Assembly (NCBI GenBank): GCA_965203685.1
Contig: OZ241908.1
Location: 806,001 to 870,000 of the forward strand
DNA: 64,000 bases
Source of the DNA: VXYL01 sp965203685
GTDB lineage: Bacteria > Pseudomonadota > Gammaproteobacteria > Pseudomonadales > Azotimanducaceae
Reading direction: 5' to 3'
The position numbers and the translations under genes were made by a program. The notes beneath the pieces are model-generated. The model saw only the letters and a program-made list of their open reading frames with translations, was not told the DNA's origin and made no database searches. Positions 26,420 to 34,734 of the stretch are shown one piece after another. How positions within the stretch are numbered: position 1 is the stretch's first letter; every line of letters begins with the position of its first letter.

Positions 26420-28762
26420 GTGCCGCCACTGTCGCGCTTTCGCATCGTGGAACTGGGCATCGGCCCGGTTTCCGGTCTCGCCACCACGGTTCTCGCGGAT
26501 TTTGGTGCCGACGTGATCAAGGTCGTCCCGCCCGACGGTGACCCGTTCGCGGACATGGGTTCGTGGCCGCTGTGGACGCGCGGAAAGCGCATCGTTCGCG
26601 CCGACTTGCGGGAGTCGGACGCGGCGGACAGGTTGCGGTCCCTGATCACGGAATCAGCGGATGCCGTGTTGACGACGCTCAATGCCGAGCAGCGCGAGCG
26701 GCTTCGGCTCGATCCCACCTCGCTCGGCCGGGACGACTTGGTTCTCGGCGTCGTCTCGGGCTTCGGCGAAGAAGGACCCTACGCGAACTACCCCGGCTAC
26801 GAGCCGGTCGTCGCCGCCAAGTCGGGACGCATGCTGAGCTTCGCGGGTGTCGCCGACCGCGACGGACCCAACTACTCGGCGTTGCAGGTCGGGACGCATG
26901 CCACCGCGCAGAGCGCGGCTGCAGCCTTGCTGGCGGCGCTTCTCGGCCGGGAGGCGACCGGCGCCGGCTTCACCTTCGAGACTTCGCTCCTGCGCGGGAT
27001 GATGCCCTACGAAATGGGGATCATGGCCATGTCGCAGTTGTGGGACAAAGGCATCCTCGAACGTCCCAAGGCGACGCGCGATCGCACCAAGTCCATGCCG
27101 ACGTTCAACTATCACCCGGTACGGACCAAGGATGGGCAGTGGCTGCAGCTTGGCAACCTGTTGCCGCATCTCCTAGCCAATTTCTTCCGCGCCTCGGGGC
27201 TTGCCGACGAACTGAAGGAGCCGCAGTACAAGGGCGACCCGCTGCGTTGGCCCCCGGACGTGCGCGAAGCGTTCCGAGAGCGCCTCTTCGAGCACATGCA
27301 GACCAAGACGCTCGCCGAGTGGACGGACATCTTCGTCACCGACGGCGGGGTCGTCTCCCACGCCTACCAGACCACGCAGGACGCTCTTTCGGACGCGGAC
27401 GTCGTGGCCAACGGTCACGTGGTCGAGCAACACGGCATGAAGCAACTCGGCTTGGTCGCGAACTTGACCGAGTCCCCGGGCGAGGTTGGCGGACCGGTGG
27501 CGGAGACGACCTTCGACGCCATCGAAGCACGGCCACTGGCCTCGACGTCCCGGACGTCGGAAAGGCCGAGCAAGCCGTTGGCGGGGGTCACCGTGGTCGA
27601 GAGCGCGACCATCATTGCCGCCCCGTTGGGCGCGTCCGTCCTCGCCGACCTCGGCGCCCGGGTGATCAAGCTCGAACCGATCACGGGCGATCCGTTCCGC
27701 AGCATGTTCCACGGTTTCGGGGCGTCGAAGTGCAACGCCGGCAAGGAGAGCATCTGCCTGGACCTGAAATCGGTCGAAGGTCAGAAAATCGCGCAGGCCT
27801 TGGCGGCGAAGGCTGACATCTGGATCCACAACTACCGCATGGGCGTGCCGGAGAAACTCGGCATCGGATATGCGGATCTCAGCGCCGTGAATCCGAACCT
27901 CGTCTACGTCTCCGCCAACGGCTACGGACCGGGTGGCCCTGGCGCCAAGCGACCGTCGACGCACCCGATTCCGGGAGCCGCGTTGGGCGGCGTGGTATGG
28001 CAGCTCGGTGGTCTGCCCCCGGCCGACGTGGCACCCGACATGGACGGGTTGCGCGAAACGGCCCGCAAGCTGCTGCGGGCCAACGAGGTCAACCCGGACC
28101 CGAACACGTCGATGGTCGTCGCAACGACGGCGCTCCTTGGCCTCGCGGCGCGCAAGGCGCACGGCAAAGGCCAGAAGATCTTCGTCGACATGTTCGGGGC
28201 CAACGCGTATGCGAACTGGGACGATTTCCTGACCTACGAGGGCAAGCCCGAGCGACCGGCCGTCGACGTGGACGGGTTCGGCGTGTCGCCACTACACCGG
28301 CTTTACCGGTGCGCGGACGGCTGGGTCTTCCTGATGATCGTCAACGACCGCGAGTGGGCGACCCTGGCCGAAGAGTTGTCACTCGATGTGGCGCGGGACG
28401 ATGCGGGCCTCGCCGATGTCCTCGAGCGTGTGTTCGAGGCCGGGAGCGCCGACGACTTCGAGGCGCGGCTTGCGCCGAAGGGCGTCGGCTGTGTTCGCGC
28501 CGATGGCTCGGCGCCGCCCGACTTCTTCTTGACCGACGCGCACTGCGGCATCGAGGAACTGCGCACGCCGGCCGTTCACCCCGACTGGGGCGACTACCTG
28601 CGCAACGGCCCCATGGCACGGTTCTCGAAGGGGGATCGCTATGGCGGTGCCAGTGCGATGGGCGACTCGACGTTGACGCTGCTCGACGAGCTGGGCTACT
28701 CGGCGGAGGAGTCCGCGGCGCTGGTCGCAGGCCGCAAGGTGTACGCTCGCGACGCGGCATGA
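26420..28762 (+). CDS. Tandem-domain CaiB/BaiF (family III) CoA transferase
   Basis: 780-aa protein with two complete family III CoA-transferase domains, roughly twice the normal ~400 aa. Domain 1 begins LSRFRIVELGIGPVSGLATT and domain 2 at residue ~435 begins PLAGVTVVESATIIAAPLGA. Each has the LADxGAxVIKxxP motif. Domain 2 also has HNYRMGVPEKLGIGYADL and NPNLVYVSANGYG, the regular core. Family III enzymes move CoA between carboxylic acids and normally work as interlocked dimers, so this chain may form the two-ring dimer from one polypeptide. The GTG at 26420 has GGGGAG upstream. Its stop overlaps the next gene by ATGA. Confidence 0.88.
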   Translation: MPPLSRFRIVELGIGPVSGLATTVLADFGADVIKVVPPDGDPFADMGSWPLWTRGKRIVRADLRESDAADRLRSLITESADAVLTTLNAEQRERLRLDPTSLGRDDLVLGVVSGFGEEGPYANYPGYEPVVAAKSGRMLSFAGVADRDGPNYSALQVGTHATAQSAAAALLAALLGREATGAGFTFETSLLRGMMPYEMGIMAMSQLWDKGILERPKATRDRTKSMPTFNYHPVRTKDGQWLQLGNLLPHLLANFFRASGLADELKEPQYKGDPLRWPPDVREAFRERLFEHMQTKTLAEWTDIFVTDGGVVSHAYQTTQDALSDADVVANGHVVEQHGMKQLGLVANLTESPGEVGGPVAETTFDAIEARPLASTSRTSERPSKPLAGVTVVESATIIAAPLGASVLADLGARVIKLEPITGDPFRSMFHGFGASKCNAGKESICLDLKSVEGQKIAQALAAKADIWIHNYRMGVPEKLGIGYADLSAVNPNLVYVSANGYGPGGPGAKRPSTHPIPGAALGGVVWQLGGLPPADVAPDMDGLRETARKLLRANEVNPDPNTSMVVATTALLGLAARKAHGKGQKIFVDMFGANAYANWDDFLTYEGKPERPAVDVDGFGVSPLHRLYRCADGWVFLMIVNDREWATLAEELSLDVARDDAGLADVLERVFEAGSADDFEARLAPKGVGCVRADGSAPPDFFLTDAHCGIEELRTPAVHPDWGDYLRNGPMARFSKGDRYGGASAMGDSTLTLLDELGYSAEESAALVAGRKVYARDAA

Positions 28763-29307
28763 CTGCAAACGGGGGCGTCCGCGCACCGCTGGGACGCGTC
28801 GCGGTCGCGGTCGTCCTGCTCGCCGGATGCGCGCCGGGGTTGCCGCCCGCGACCGAGCAGGACGTGCTCGCCGCGTTGGCGACGGACCTCCTGTTGCCGA
28901 TGGGCGATGTCCGCATAGCCGGTTGGCCGAGCGACTGCCGCACGGACGGCGTGACAGATGCGCCGGTCGCCGCCGCCCTGTTTGCCACCTTTGTGGACGC
29001 CAACGCCGAGGTCGGGCCGGTGAGCCTGGCGTTCGGCGATCGGGCGGCGCGTTTGCGCGTGGACGACAGTGGCCTGCACCCGAGGCGCTTGCGCGCTGAA
29101 CGCGGCGAACCGGTGGTCGCGGTGTCAAATGTCGGCATGCTGGACGGCTCGGCGCTGGTTTGCGTCGAGGTTTTCGGTGTGCAGGAGCGGGCTTTCCTCG
29201 TGCTGCTCAACCGTGATCGCTCGGGGGACTTCTCGGTGCAAAGCGAGATCCAGGTCTACTCGGAGTTGCCGCCCGAGGAACTGCCGGACGGGGAACTGTA
29301 CCGGTGA
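28759..29307 (+). CDS. Putative lipoprotein of unknown function
   Basis: 182-aa protein. The N-terminus RVAVAVVLLAGCAPGLPP has a lipobox (LAGC) with the acylated Cys near residue 24. The mature part has no motif I recognise; it contains two further Cys (SDCRTDG and ALVCVEV) that could form a disulfide. The ATG overlaps the stop of the CoA transferase gene, and its own stop overlaps the GTG of the transglycosylase gene, so all three are translationally coupled. Given the neighbour, a role at the cell envelope is plausible. Confidence 0.7.
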   Translation: MTANGGVRAPLGRVAVAVVLLAGCAPGLPPATEQDVLAALATDLLLPMGDVRIAGWPSDCRTDGVTDAPVAAALFATFVDANAEVGPVSLAFGDRAARLRVDDSGLHPRRLRAERGEPVVAVSNVGMLDGSALVCVEVFGVQERAFLVLLNRDRSGDFSVQSEIQVYSELPPEELPDGELYR

Positions 29308-31340
29308 CGAGAACGGTGCGAACGCTTGCCTTCGTGCTCGTAGTGATCGCCGTGTCGGCGTGCGAGCGCGGGGCGGAAGTCGCGACCCGGCAAGCGGCTG
29401 TGGTGTCCGAACAGTCCACGGGAGATTGGCCCGAGATCACCGAACGGGGCACGATCCGTCTGGCGCGACGGTCTTGGGCGGGGTTCGAAACGCTGCCGTC
29501 GCAGGGCCTGTCGACCGAGCAGTACCGGCGTTTGGCCGAGGGCTTCGCTGCCCGCCACGACCTGGCGGTGGACTGGGTCATCGCTGGGGACATGGCCGAG
29601 ATCTTCGCGGTCCTCGAGGAAGGACGGGCTGACATCGCGGTGCACAACATCACGGTGCTGCCTTCGCGCGCGGAACGCGTGGCCTTCTCCGTGCCGCTCA
29701 CGCGCTCGCGGGAGTGGGTGATCGGGACGCGCGAGAACGGCTCCTTCGGTGTCGCGACCGGCACCGCCTACGTCGAATCCCTGGCGGCCCACTATCCCGA
29801 TGCTCGCCGCGTGCCGGTACCGGACGACGCCGACCCGCTGACGTTCGGCACCCTGATCGAGACGGGCGAGATCGACGCGACGATCATGGACGAGGCGGCG
29901 GCACGCGTCGTGGTGAGGACCAGTCCAGGCGTCGAGAAACTCCGCGAACTGCCGGAGGTACACGAACACGCCTGGGCAATGCGCAAGGCCAATCCGTTGC
30001 TCAAGGAAGCTCTAGACCACTACCTGCGAGAGCGGCACAGCGTCGACGAACCGGTCACGGCACACCGGGACTGGGCCGCGGTCCTAGCCGCCAAGCGGCT
30101 GCGCATGCTGACGATGAACGCGCCGACCACGTACTACCTGTGGCGCGGCGAACTAGTGGGATACGAGTACGAACTGGTGCGGCTGTTTGCCGAGGCCCAC
30201 GACCTCGAGCTGGAGGTCGTGGTCGCCCGCGATACCGACGCCCTGATCGATGGACTGCTTGCGGGGCGCGGCGACTTGATCGCGGCCGGTTTGACCCCGA
30301 CACCAATGCGCGTCGCGCGTGGTCTCGAGTTCTCGCGGCCGTACCTGACGATCCGGGAGACCTTCGTGACCGCTGCGGCGCCGATCACGGATCTGGCCGG
30401 CCTGGCCGGACGCCGGGTCGTGGTGAATCCGGTGACGAGCCATGCTGCCACCTTGCAGGCGTTGGCCGTCCCGCAACCGTTCACCATCGACCACGTCGAG
30501 AAGTCCACGGCGATGATCTTGGACGGCGTCGCAGACGGCAGCTACGACGCGACCTTGGTCGACAGCCAGCATGCGGAACTGGCCGCCACTTTCGATGAGG
30601 AACTGACCCTCGGCCTCGCGCTGGAACCCGCCCAAGGCCTGGCTTGGGCCGTGCGGCAGGGCAACGACGATCTGCTGAGTGAGATCGACGCGTTCATCGC
30701 CGAGAACTACCGAGGCTATGCCTTCAACGTCCTGCGCAACAAGTACTTCGTCAACAAGCGGCGCATGAGCCGGCAGCGCGAACACCGTGTGGTTTCGGAC
30801 GTGCTGTCCCCTTACGACGACATCGTGCGGCCCTTGGCGCAGTCGGCCGGCTTCGACTGGAGGCTGGTCATAGCACAGATGTACCAGGAGAGCGGCTTCG
30901 ACCCGAAGCAGGTGAGTTTTGCCGGGGCGCGCGGATTGATGCAGGTGCTGCCGTCGACGGCCGAGGAAGTGGGCATCGATCCCGCGCACCTCGAGCAACC
31001 CGAACCGGGCATCACCGCGGGCGTGAGGTATCTCGCGTGGACCCGCGAGCGATTCCCGAACCTGCCGGTCGGTGAACAGCTCTGGTTCGCGCTGGCCGCC
31101 TACAACGCAGGGCCCGGCCATGTCCGCGACGGGCGCCGCTTGGCGGCCAGGCTGGGCCTCGACGGCTCGTTGTGGTTCGACAACGTTGAGACGGCGATGC
31201 TCAAACTTGCCGAACCGGAATACGCAAGCACCGCTGCCCACGGCTACGTGCGGGGCACGGAAGTCGTCCAGTATGTCGGCGATATCCGCGACCGGTTCGG
31301 TGCCTACGTCGAGCACTTCCGGACGCTCGACGGCGGCTGA
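29304..31340 (+). CDS. MltF-like lytic transglycosylase with two solute-binding domains
   Basis: 678-aa lipoprotein (VLVVIAVSACERG lipobox near residue 20). Residues ~45-250 form one periplasmic-binding-protein domain (GTIRLARRSWAGFETL, GRADIAVHNITVLPSR). Residues ~255-480 form a second (KRLRMLTMNAPTTYYL, GDLIAAGLTPTPMRV). The SLT domain begins at ~500 with Glu529 in YQESGFDPKQVSFAGARGLM and AAYNAGPGH near 595. E. coli MltF has one such regulatory domain that senses muropeptides, so the extra copy is unusual. It would cleave peptidoglycan at the outer membrane. The GTG start overlaps the lipoprotein stop. Confidence 0.88.
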   Translation: MTRTVRTLAFVLVVIAVSACERGAEVATRQAAVVSEQSTGDWPEITERGTIRLARRSWAGFETLPSQGLSTEQYRRLAEGFAARHDLAVDWVIAGDMAEIFAVLEEGRADIAVHNITVLPSRAERVAFSVPLTRSREWVIGTRENGSFGVATGTAYVESLAAHYPDARRVPVPDDADPLTFGTLIETGEIDATIMDEAAARVVVRTSPGVEKLRELPEVHEHAWAMRKANPLLKEALDHYLRERHSVDEPVTAHRDWAAVLAAKRLRMLTMNAPTTYYLWRGELVGYEYELVRLFAEAHDLELEVVVARDTDALIDGLLAGRGDLIAAGLTPTPMRVARGLEFSRPYLTIRETFVTAAAPITDLAGLAGRRVVVNPVTSHAATLQALAVPQPFTIDHVEKSTAMILDGVADGSYDATLVDSQHAELAATFDEELTLGLALEPAQGLAWAVRQGNDDLLSEIDAFIAENYRGYAFNVLRNKYFVNKRRMSRQREHRVVSDVLSPYDDIVRPLAQSAGFDWRLVIAQMYQESGFDPKQVSFAGARGLMQVLPSTAEEVGIDPAHLEQPEPGITAGVRYLAWTRERFPNLPVGEQLWFALAAYNAGPGHVRDGRRLAARLGLDGSLWFDNVETAMLKLAEPEYASTAAHGYVRGTEVVQYVGDIRDRFGAYVEHFRTLDGG

Positions 31341-31346
31341 CTTCTT

Positions 31347-31433
31347 CATGCGAGGGGCACACCCCTCGCGCTCCCCGGCTGAGGGCTCTTCCATGCGAGG
31401 GGCACGCCCCTCGCGCTCCCCGGCTGAGGGCTC
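31347..31433 (-). repeat. Two REP-like palindromic elements (copies B1 and B2)
   Basis: Copies 31347-31388 and 31392-31433 lie in reverse orientation to those at 11398. Hairpins are GCGAGGGG-CACA-CCCCTCGC-type and GCGAGGGG-CACG-CCCCTCGC: stems are kept and loops vary. They begin six bases after the transglycosylase stop. The second copy overlaps the stop codon (31432-31434) of the AlbA-type gene, so they sit between two convergent genes where they could also end both transcripts. Confidence 0.85.
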
Positions 31434-32775
31434 AGGCCTTGCGGTATACGCGGCGCGGATCTTGCGGACCCTTGCCGATGGCGACTAGCCGGCCTTGATC
31501 GACGAGCCGTGACAGCCGGGTCCGAGTCGCGCGCGTGGATCGACCGATGGCACCGGCAATCTCGCTCGTGGTGCGATCGCCACTGTCCAGCAGATCAAGG
31601 ATCGCTTGATCGATTGGATCAGCCGTTGCGGCATCGACCGGTTCCGTCGACATCGTGACGCGCAACCGCGTGCCGATTTCTTCCCAGTTCGGCGCCGGTA
31701 CGCCGGCCTGTTGGCAGGAGGCAATCATCCGTTGGACGCCGCTCCCCCAGTGCTCGATCAGCCCGAGTTCATGGAAAACGCGGCCGATCACACGGTTGCG
31801 GAGTTTCGAGACGCCGCGCGGAAGGTCCTCGATGGTCAGGCCGAACGGCAACAGTCCCGGGTTCTCGACCTCGAGCCTGTCGTCGAACACCGCCACACGA
31901 ATCGGCGCACCGCGCTGAGAGTAGTCGGCATGTACGACGGCGTTGATGATTGCTTCACGAACGGCCAAAGGCGGCACGGCTCGCCGGGTGCGGTGTCGAA
32001 CGGCGCCGATTTCGAGGCCGCGTTCGGTGTGGCGCTCGACAAAGGCAATCGCGGCCGGAATCGCTTCGCCTAGCGGCATCGTGAGTTGGACGTGGTCGGC
32101 GATTCGAGACCTGTCCAAGCCGTCGAAGCGACCCGCTTGGATCCACGCATCGGGGAAATGGTCAAGACGATCTTGGCCGTACAGCAAGACGCCGCCAACT
32201 GTGGCGACCTTGCGCCCTTGGTGCATGGTGCATAGCCCCAGGATCTCGAGGTCGTTCTTTTCGAGCGTCCTGAACTCGGCGAAGGACTCGGAAGCAGCTC
32301 GGAAGTCCAACGCTTCCGAGTCCACGTCCGGCCACGGTCGTTCGTCGAACGACTCGCCGCGGACGAACCGCCGCATCTCCTCGATCAAAATTCCGTCAGC
32401 CCGACGATTCGTGGAGCCGACCCGGACGTACGTGCCCGACTCCGGCAACGGTCCTAGGTGGTGTGGGCGACTTGCACTCGGGTGGACTCGTACGGCGAGC
32501 ACATGGGTGTCGCGGTAGCACAGCAGTTCGATCTCTGGAACTAGGCGTGGCGAGATGGAGTCGCTGATGAGATTGGCGGCGCGTTCCTCCAGCGCCAACG
32601 GATCGCCAACGCCGACAACGTGCCGCGTCCGGTCTTCAACACCGATGATGATCGTCCCCCCGGCGGTGTTGGCGAAGGCTGTGACGGCGCGCAGGAACCC
32701 GGCTGGCGACGACAGATCGCGCTTGAACTCGATGGTTTTGCCCTCTGGTTGGGCAAGCAGGGCGAGTAGATCCAT
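31432..32775 (-). CDS. AlbA_2/Schlafen-type putative transcriptional regulator ATPase
   Basis: 447-aa protein. The AlbA_2 DNA-binding/Schlafen domain starts at the N-terminus (TIEFKRDLSSPAGFLRAVTA, AFANTAGGTIIIGVED). A GHKL-type ATPase-like segment follows near 265-345 (AIINAVVHADYSQRG, DRLEVENPGLLPFG, GRVFHELGLIEHWGSG). A C-terminal winged helix has TTSEIAGAIGRSTRATRTRL. These proteins are common accessory genes thought to be regulators or defence-linked; no target is known. The stop codon lies inside a REP-like repeat, so the last residues (RRVYRKA) may have been altered by its insertion. Its start is preceded by direct repeats. Confidence 0.85.
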   Translation of the reverse strand: MDLLALLAQPEGKTIEFKRDLSSPAGFLRAVTAFANTAGGTIIIGVEDRTRHVVGVGDPLALEERAANLISDSISPRLVPEIELLCYRDTHVLAVRVHPSASRPHHLGPLPESGTYVRVGSTNRRADGILIEEMRRFVRGESFDERPWPDVDSEALDFRAASESFAEFRTLEKNDLEILGLCTMHQGRKVATVGGVLLYGQDRLDHFPDAWIQAGRFDGLDRSRIADHVQLTMPLGEAIPAAIAFVERHTERGLEIGAVRHRTRRAVPPLAVREAIINAVVHADYSQRGAPIRVAVFDDRLEVENPGLLPFGLTIEDLPRGVSKLRNRVIGRVFHELGLIEHWGSGVQRMIASCQQAGVPAPNWEEIGTRLRVTMSTEPVDAATADPIDQAILDLLDSGDRTTSEIAGAIGRSTRATRTRLSRLVDQGRLVAIGKGPQDPRRVYRKA

Positions 32776-32804
32776 AGCTCGGAAGTATACTCGGAAGTGC
32801 TCGG
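32776..32804 (-). promoter_or_regulatory. Direct repeats and -10-like box upstream of AlbA-type gene
   Basis: CTCGGAAGT occurs at 32778-32786 and 32790-32798 (12-base step), followed by a partial CTCGG at 32800. On the minus strand TATACT (32789-32784) ends eight bases before the ATG at 32775, so transcription would begin almost at the start codon. The repeats overlap this box, as expected for an autoregulatory operator. No clear -35 element is seen. Confidence 0.4.
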
Positions 32805-32933
32805 CAGCGCACTGGCTTCCTAGTACTGTGCCGAGGCGAATCGCCTAGCGGCGACTCGCCTCATCACTGACACTTGACCAATCGTGAACAGCCGCCTCAA
32901 CGCATCTAGCGGTCGGGGAGTGCGACGCTCGCC

Positions 32934-34640
32934 CTATGGGCCCTTCTGTAGTCCCCGGAACAAGCGTCCCGCCGTGGCTCCCGTATGCTCGTTGTCCTCG
33001 AGGAACAACTCGCCGTTGACGATGGTGTTCTTGATGCCGCGGGCGACCTGCTTGAGCCGCTTGGCCCCGGCGGGCAGGTCGTGGACCACCTCCGGCATCT
33101 CCGGGCCGACAGTTTCGGGATCGAACACCACGAGGTCCGCGTTTAAGCCTTCGCGGACGAGGCCCCGGTCGTGCATGCCCCACTGCGTCGCCGTGTTGTA
33201 GGTGAGCTGGCGCACGGCGTCCTCGAGTGTCAGGGCTTCCCTGTCGCGGACCCAGTGACCGAGCAGGTGGGTCTGCAGGGAACTGTCCATGATCTGCGAG
33301 ACGTGGGCGCCGGAGTCCGAGAAGGTGACCACGGACCGGGGATGGCGGATGAGTTCGAGGACGTCGTCCTGGTTCTCGTTGGCGGCGGGTTGGCGGAAGA
33401 ACTGGTTGAAGTCCTTCTGGAGACTCAGCTCGATCATGAGATCGACCGGATCCATGCCACGTTCCGCCGCGACATCGCGCAGCAGGCGGTCTTCGCCTGA
33501 GACGTCGTCCATGATGTAGAAGTGGTCGTAGTCCGGCGGCCGTGCCTCCACGCCGACGATCTTGCCCCCGGGCGCCTCGCCCTTGGCCGCCTCGACGAGC
33601 TTGGCGCGCAGATCGGGATCGCGCAGCCGGGTCTTCTGTTCATCGATCGGCAACGCGCGGATGTCCCGCCAGGTGTCCCAGCGGTCGAACGGCAACTGCG
33701 TCTTGAACGAAAGCAGCATGTTGAGCGGTCGCGAATGCACTTGGACGAACATCCGTCCGCCGGCCGCACAGGTCTCATCGACAAGGTCCACGAAACCGCG
33801 CCAATAGTCCGGCGCGTGACGGGAGCTGAACATGCCCCAGGTCTGCGGGACCCCGGATTCGACGGCGAGGTCGCGCAGCCGGTCGAAGTACTCGCGCAGT
33901 CGGTCGGGGCGCCGGCCGACCTGTTCGTGGGCGATCTCGAAGATGCCTCGGCCGGTTTCGCCGACGGCGTTGACGATGGCGCGGACTTCGTCCCACTCGG
34001 CGGCACGGCTCGCCACGGGTCGGTCGTCGGCCGTGACGTGGTTGACCGTGCGGGACGTGGAGAAACCGATGGCGCCAGCCGTTACGGCTTCCTTGGCGAG
34101 CCGGCACATGGTCTCAAGTTCGTCCGGCGTTGGCGGCTCCGTGAACGCGCGCTCGCCCATGACGTAGGTCCTGAGCGCCGAATGCCCGATGTAGCCGGCG
34201 TAGTTGATCCCCTTGGGCAGCGCGTCGATGGTGTCCAGGAACTCCGGGAATGTCTCCCATGTCCAGTCGATGCCGGCGAGCATGGCGTCGCGCGAGATGT
34301 CCTCGGCTCGCTCGAGGTTGCGAAACACGAGGTCCGCGTCCTGTTCACGGCACGGCGCGATGGTGAATCCGCAATTGCCCATCACGACGCTCGTGACGCC
34401 GTGGTAGCACGAGCACGACCCGAGGCGGTCCCAGAAGATCTGGGCATCCATGTGCGTATGGCCATCGACGAAGCCGGGCGAGACGACGTGGCCCTCGGCG
34501 TCGACGGTGCGCTTGGCGCGGTCGCGAATACGCCCGATAGCGGCGATCCGGCCGTCCTTGACCGCGACGTCGGCGACGTAGCGCGGTGCGCCCGAGCCGT
34601 CGATCACCGTGCCGTTGGCGACAACTAGGTCGTAGGCCAT
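32934..34640 (-). CDS. D-aminoacylase-like amidohydrolase (second copy)
   Basis: 568-aa amidohydrolase of the N-acyl-D-amino-acid deacylase type. It shows GFVDGHTHMDAQIFWD (metal-binding HxH), MGNCGFTIAPC, GHSALRTYVMGERA and FSDSGAHVSQIMDSS (catalytic Asp). All are shared in order with the enzyme at 15136, although much of the middle differs (SSRHAPDYWRGFVDLVDET here). The start is the ATG at 34640 with GGTGAGGTGG upstream. Likely action is hydrolysis of N-acyl or N-carbamoyl D-amino acids or a related amide. It stands alone, divergent from the dehydrogenase at 34735. Confidence 0.88.
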   Translation of the reverse strand: MAYDLVVANGTVIDGSGAPRYVADVAVKDGRIAAIGRIRDRAKRTVDAEGHVVSPGFVDGHTHMDAQIFWDRLGSCSCYHGVTSVVMGNCGFTIAPCREQDADLVFRNLERAEDISRDAMLAGIDWTWETFPEFLDTIDALPKGINYAGYIGHSALRTYVMGERAFTEPPTPDELETMCRLAKEAVTAGAIGFSTSRTVNHVTADDRPVASRAAEWDEVRAIVNAVGETGRGIFEIAHEQVGRRPDRLREYFDRLRDLAVESGVPQTWGMFSSRHAPDYWRGFVDLVDETCAAGGRMFVQVHSRPLNMLLSFKTQLPFDRWDTWRDIRALPIDEQKTRLRDPDLRAKLVEAAKGEAPGGKIVGVEARPPDYDHFYIMDDVSGEDRLLRDVAAERGMDPVDLMIELSLQKDFNQFFRQPAANENQDDVLELIRHPRSVVTFSDSGAHVSQIMDSSLQTHLLGHWVRDREALTLEDAVRQLTYNTATQWGMHDRGLVREGLNADLVVFDPETVGPEMPEVVHDLPAGAKRLKQVARGIKNTIVNGELFLEDNEHTGATAGRLFRGLQKGP

Positions 34641-34734
34641 GGCCACCTCACCGTTCAACGCGTAGTCAGTGCGCGAGTATAACGGCCGGGCTCAGTCGCG
34701 TTACGATGGGACGTTTGTTGCGGGAAGCGCATCG

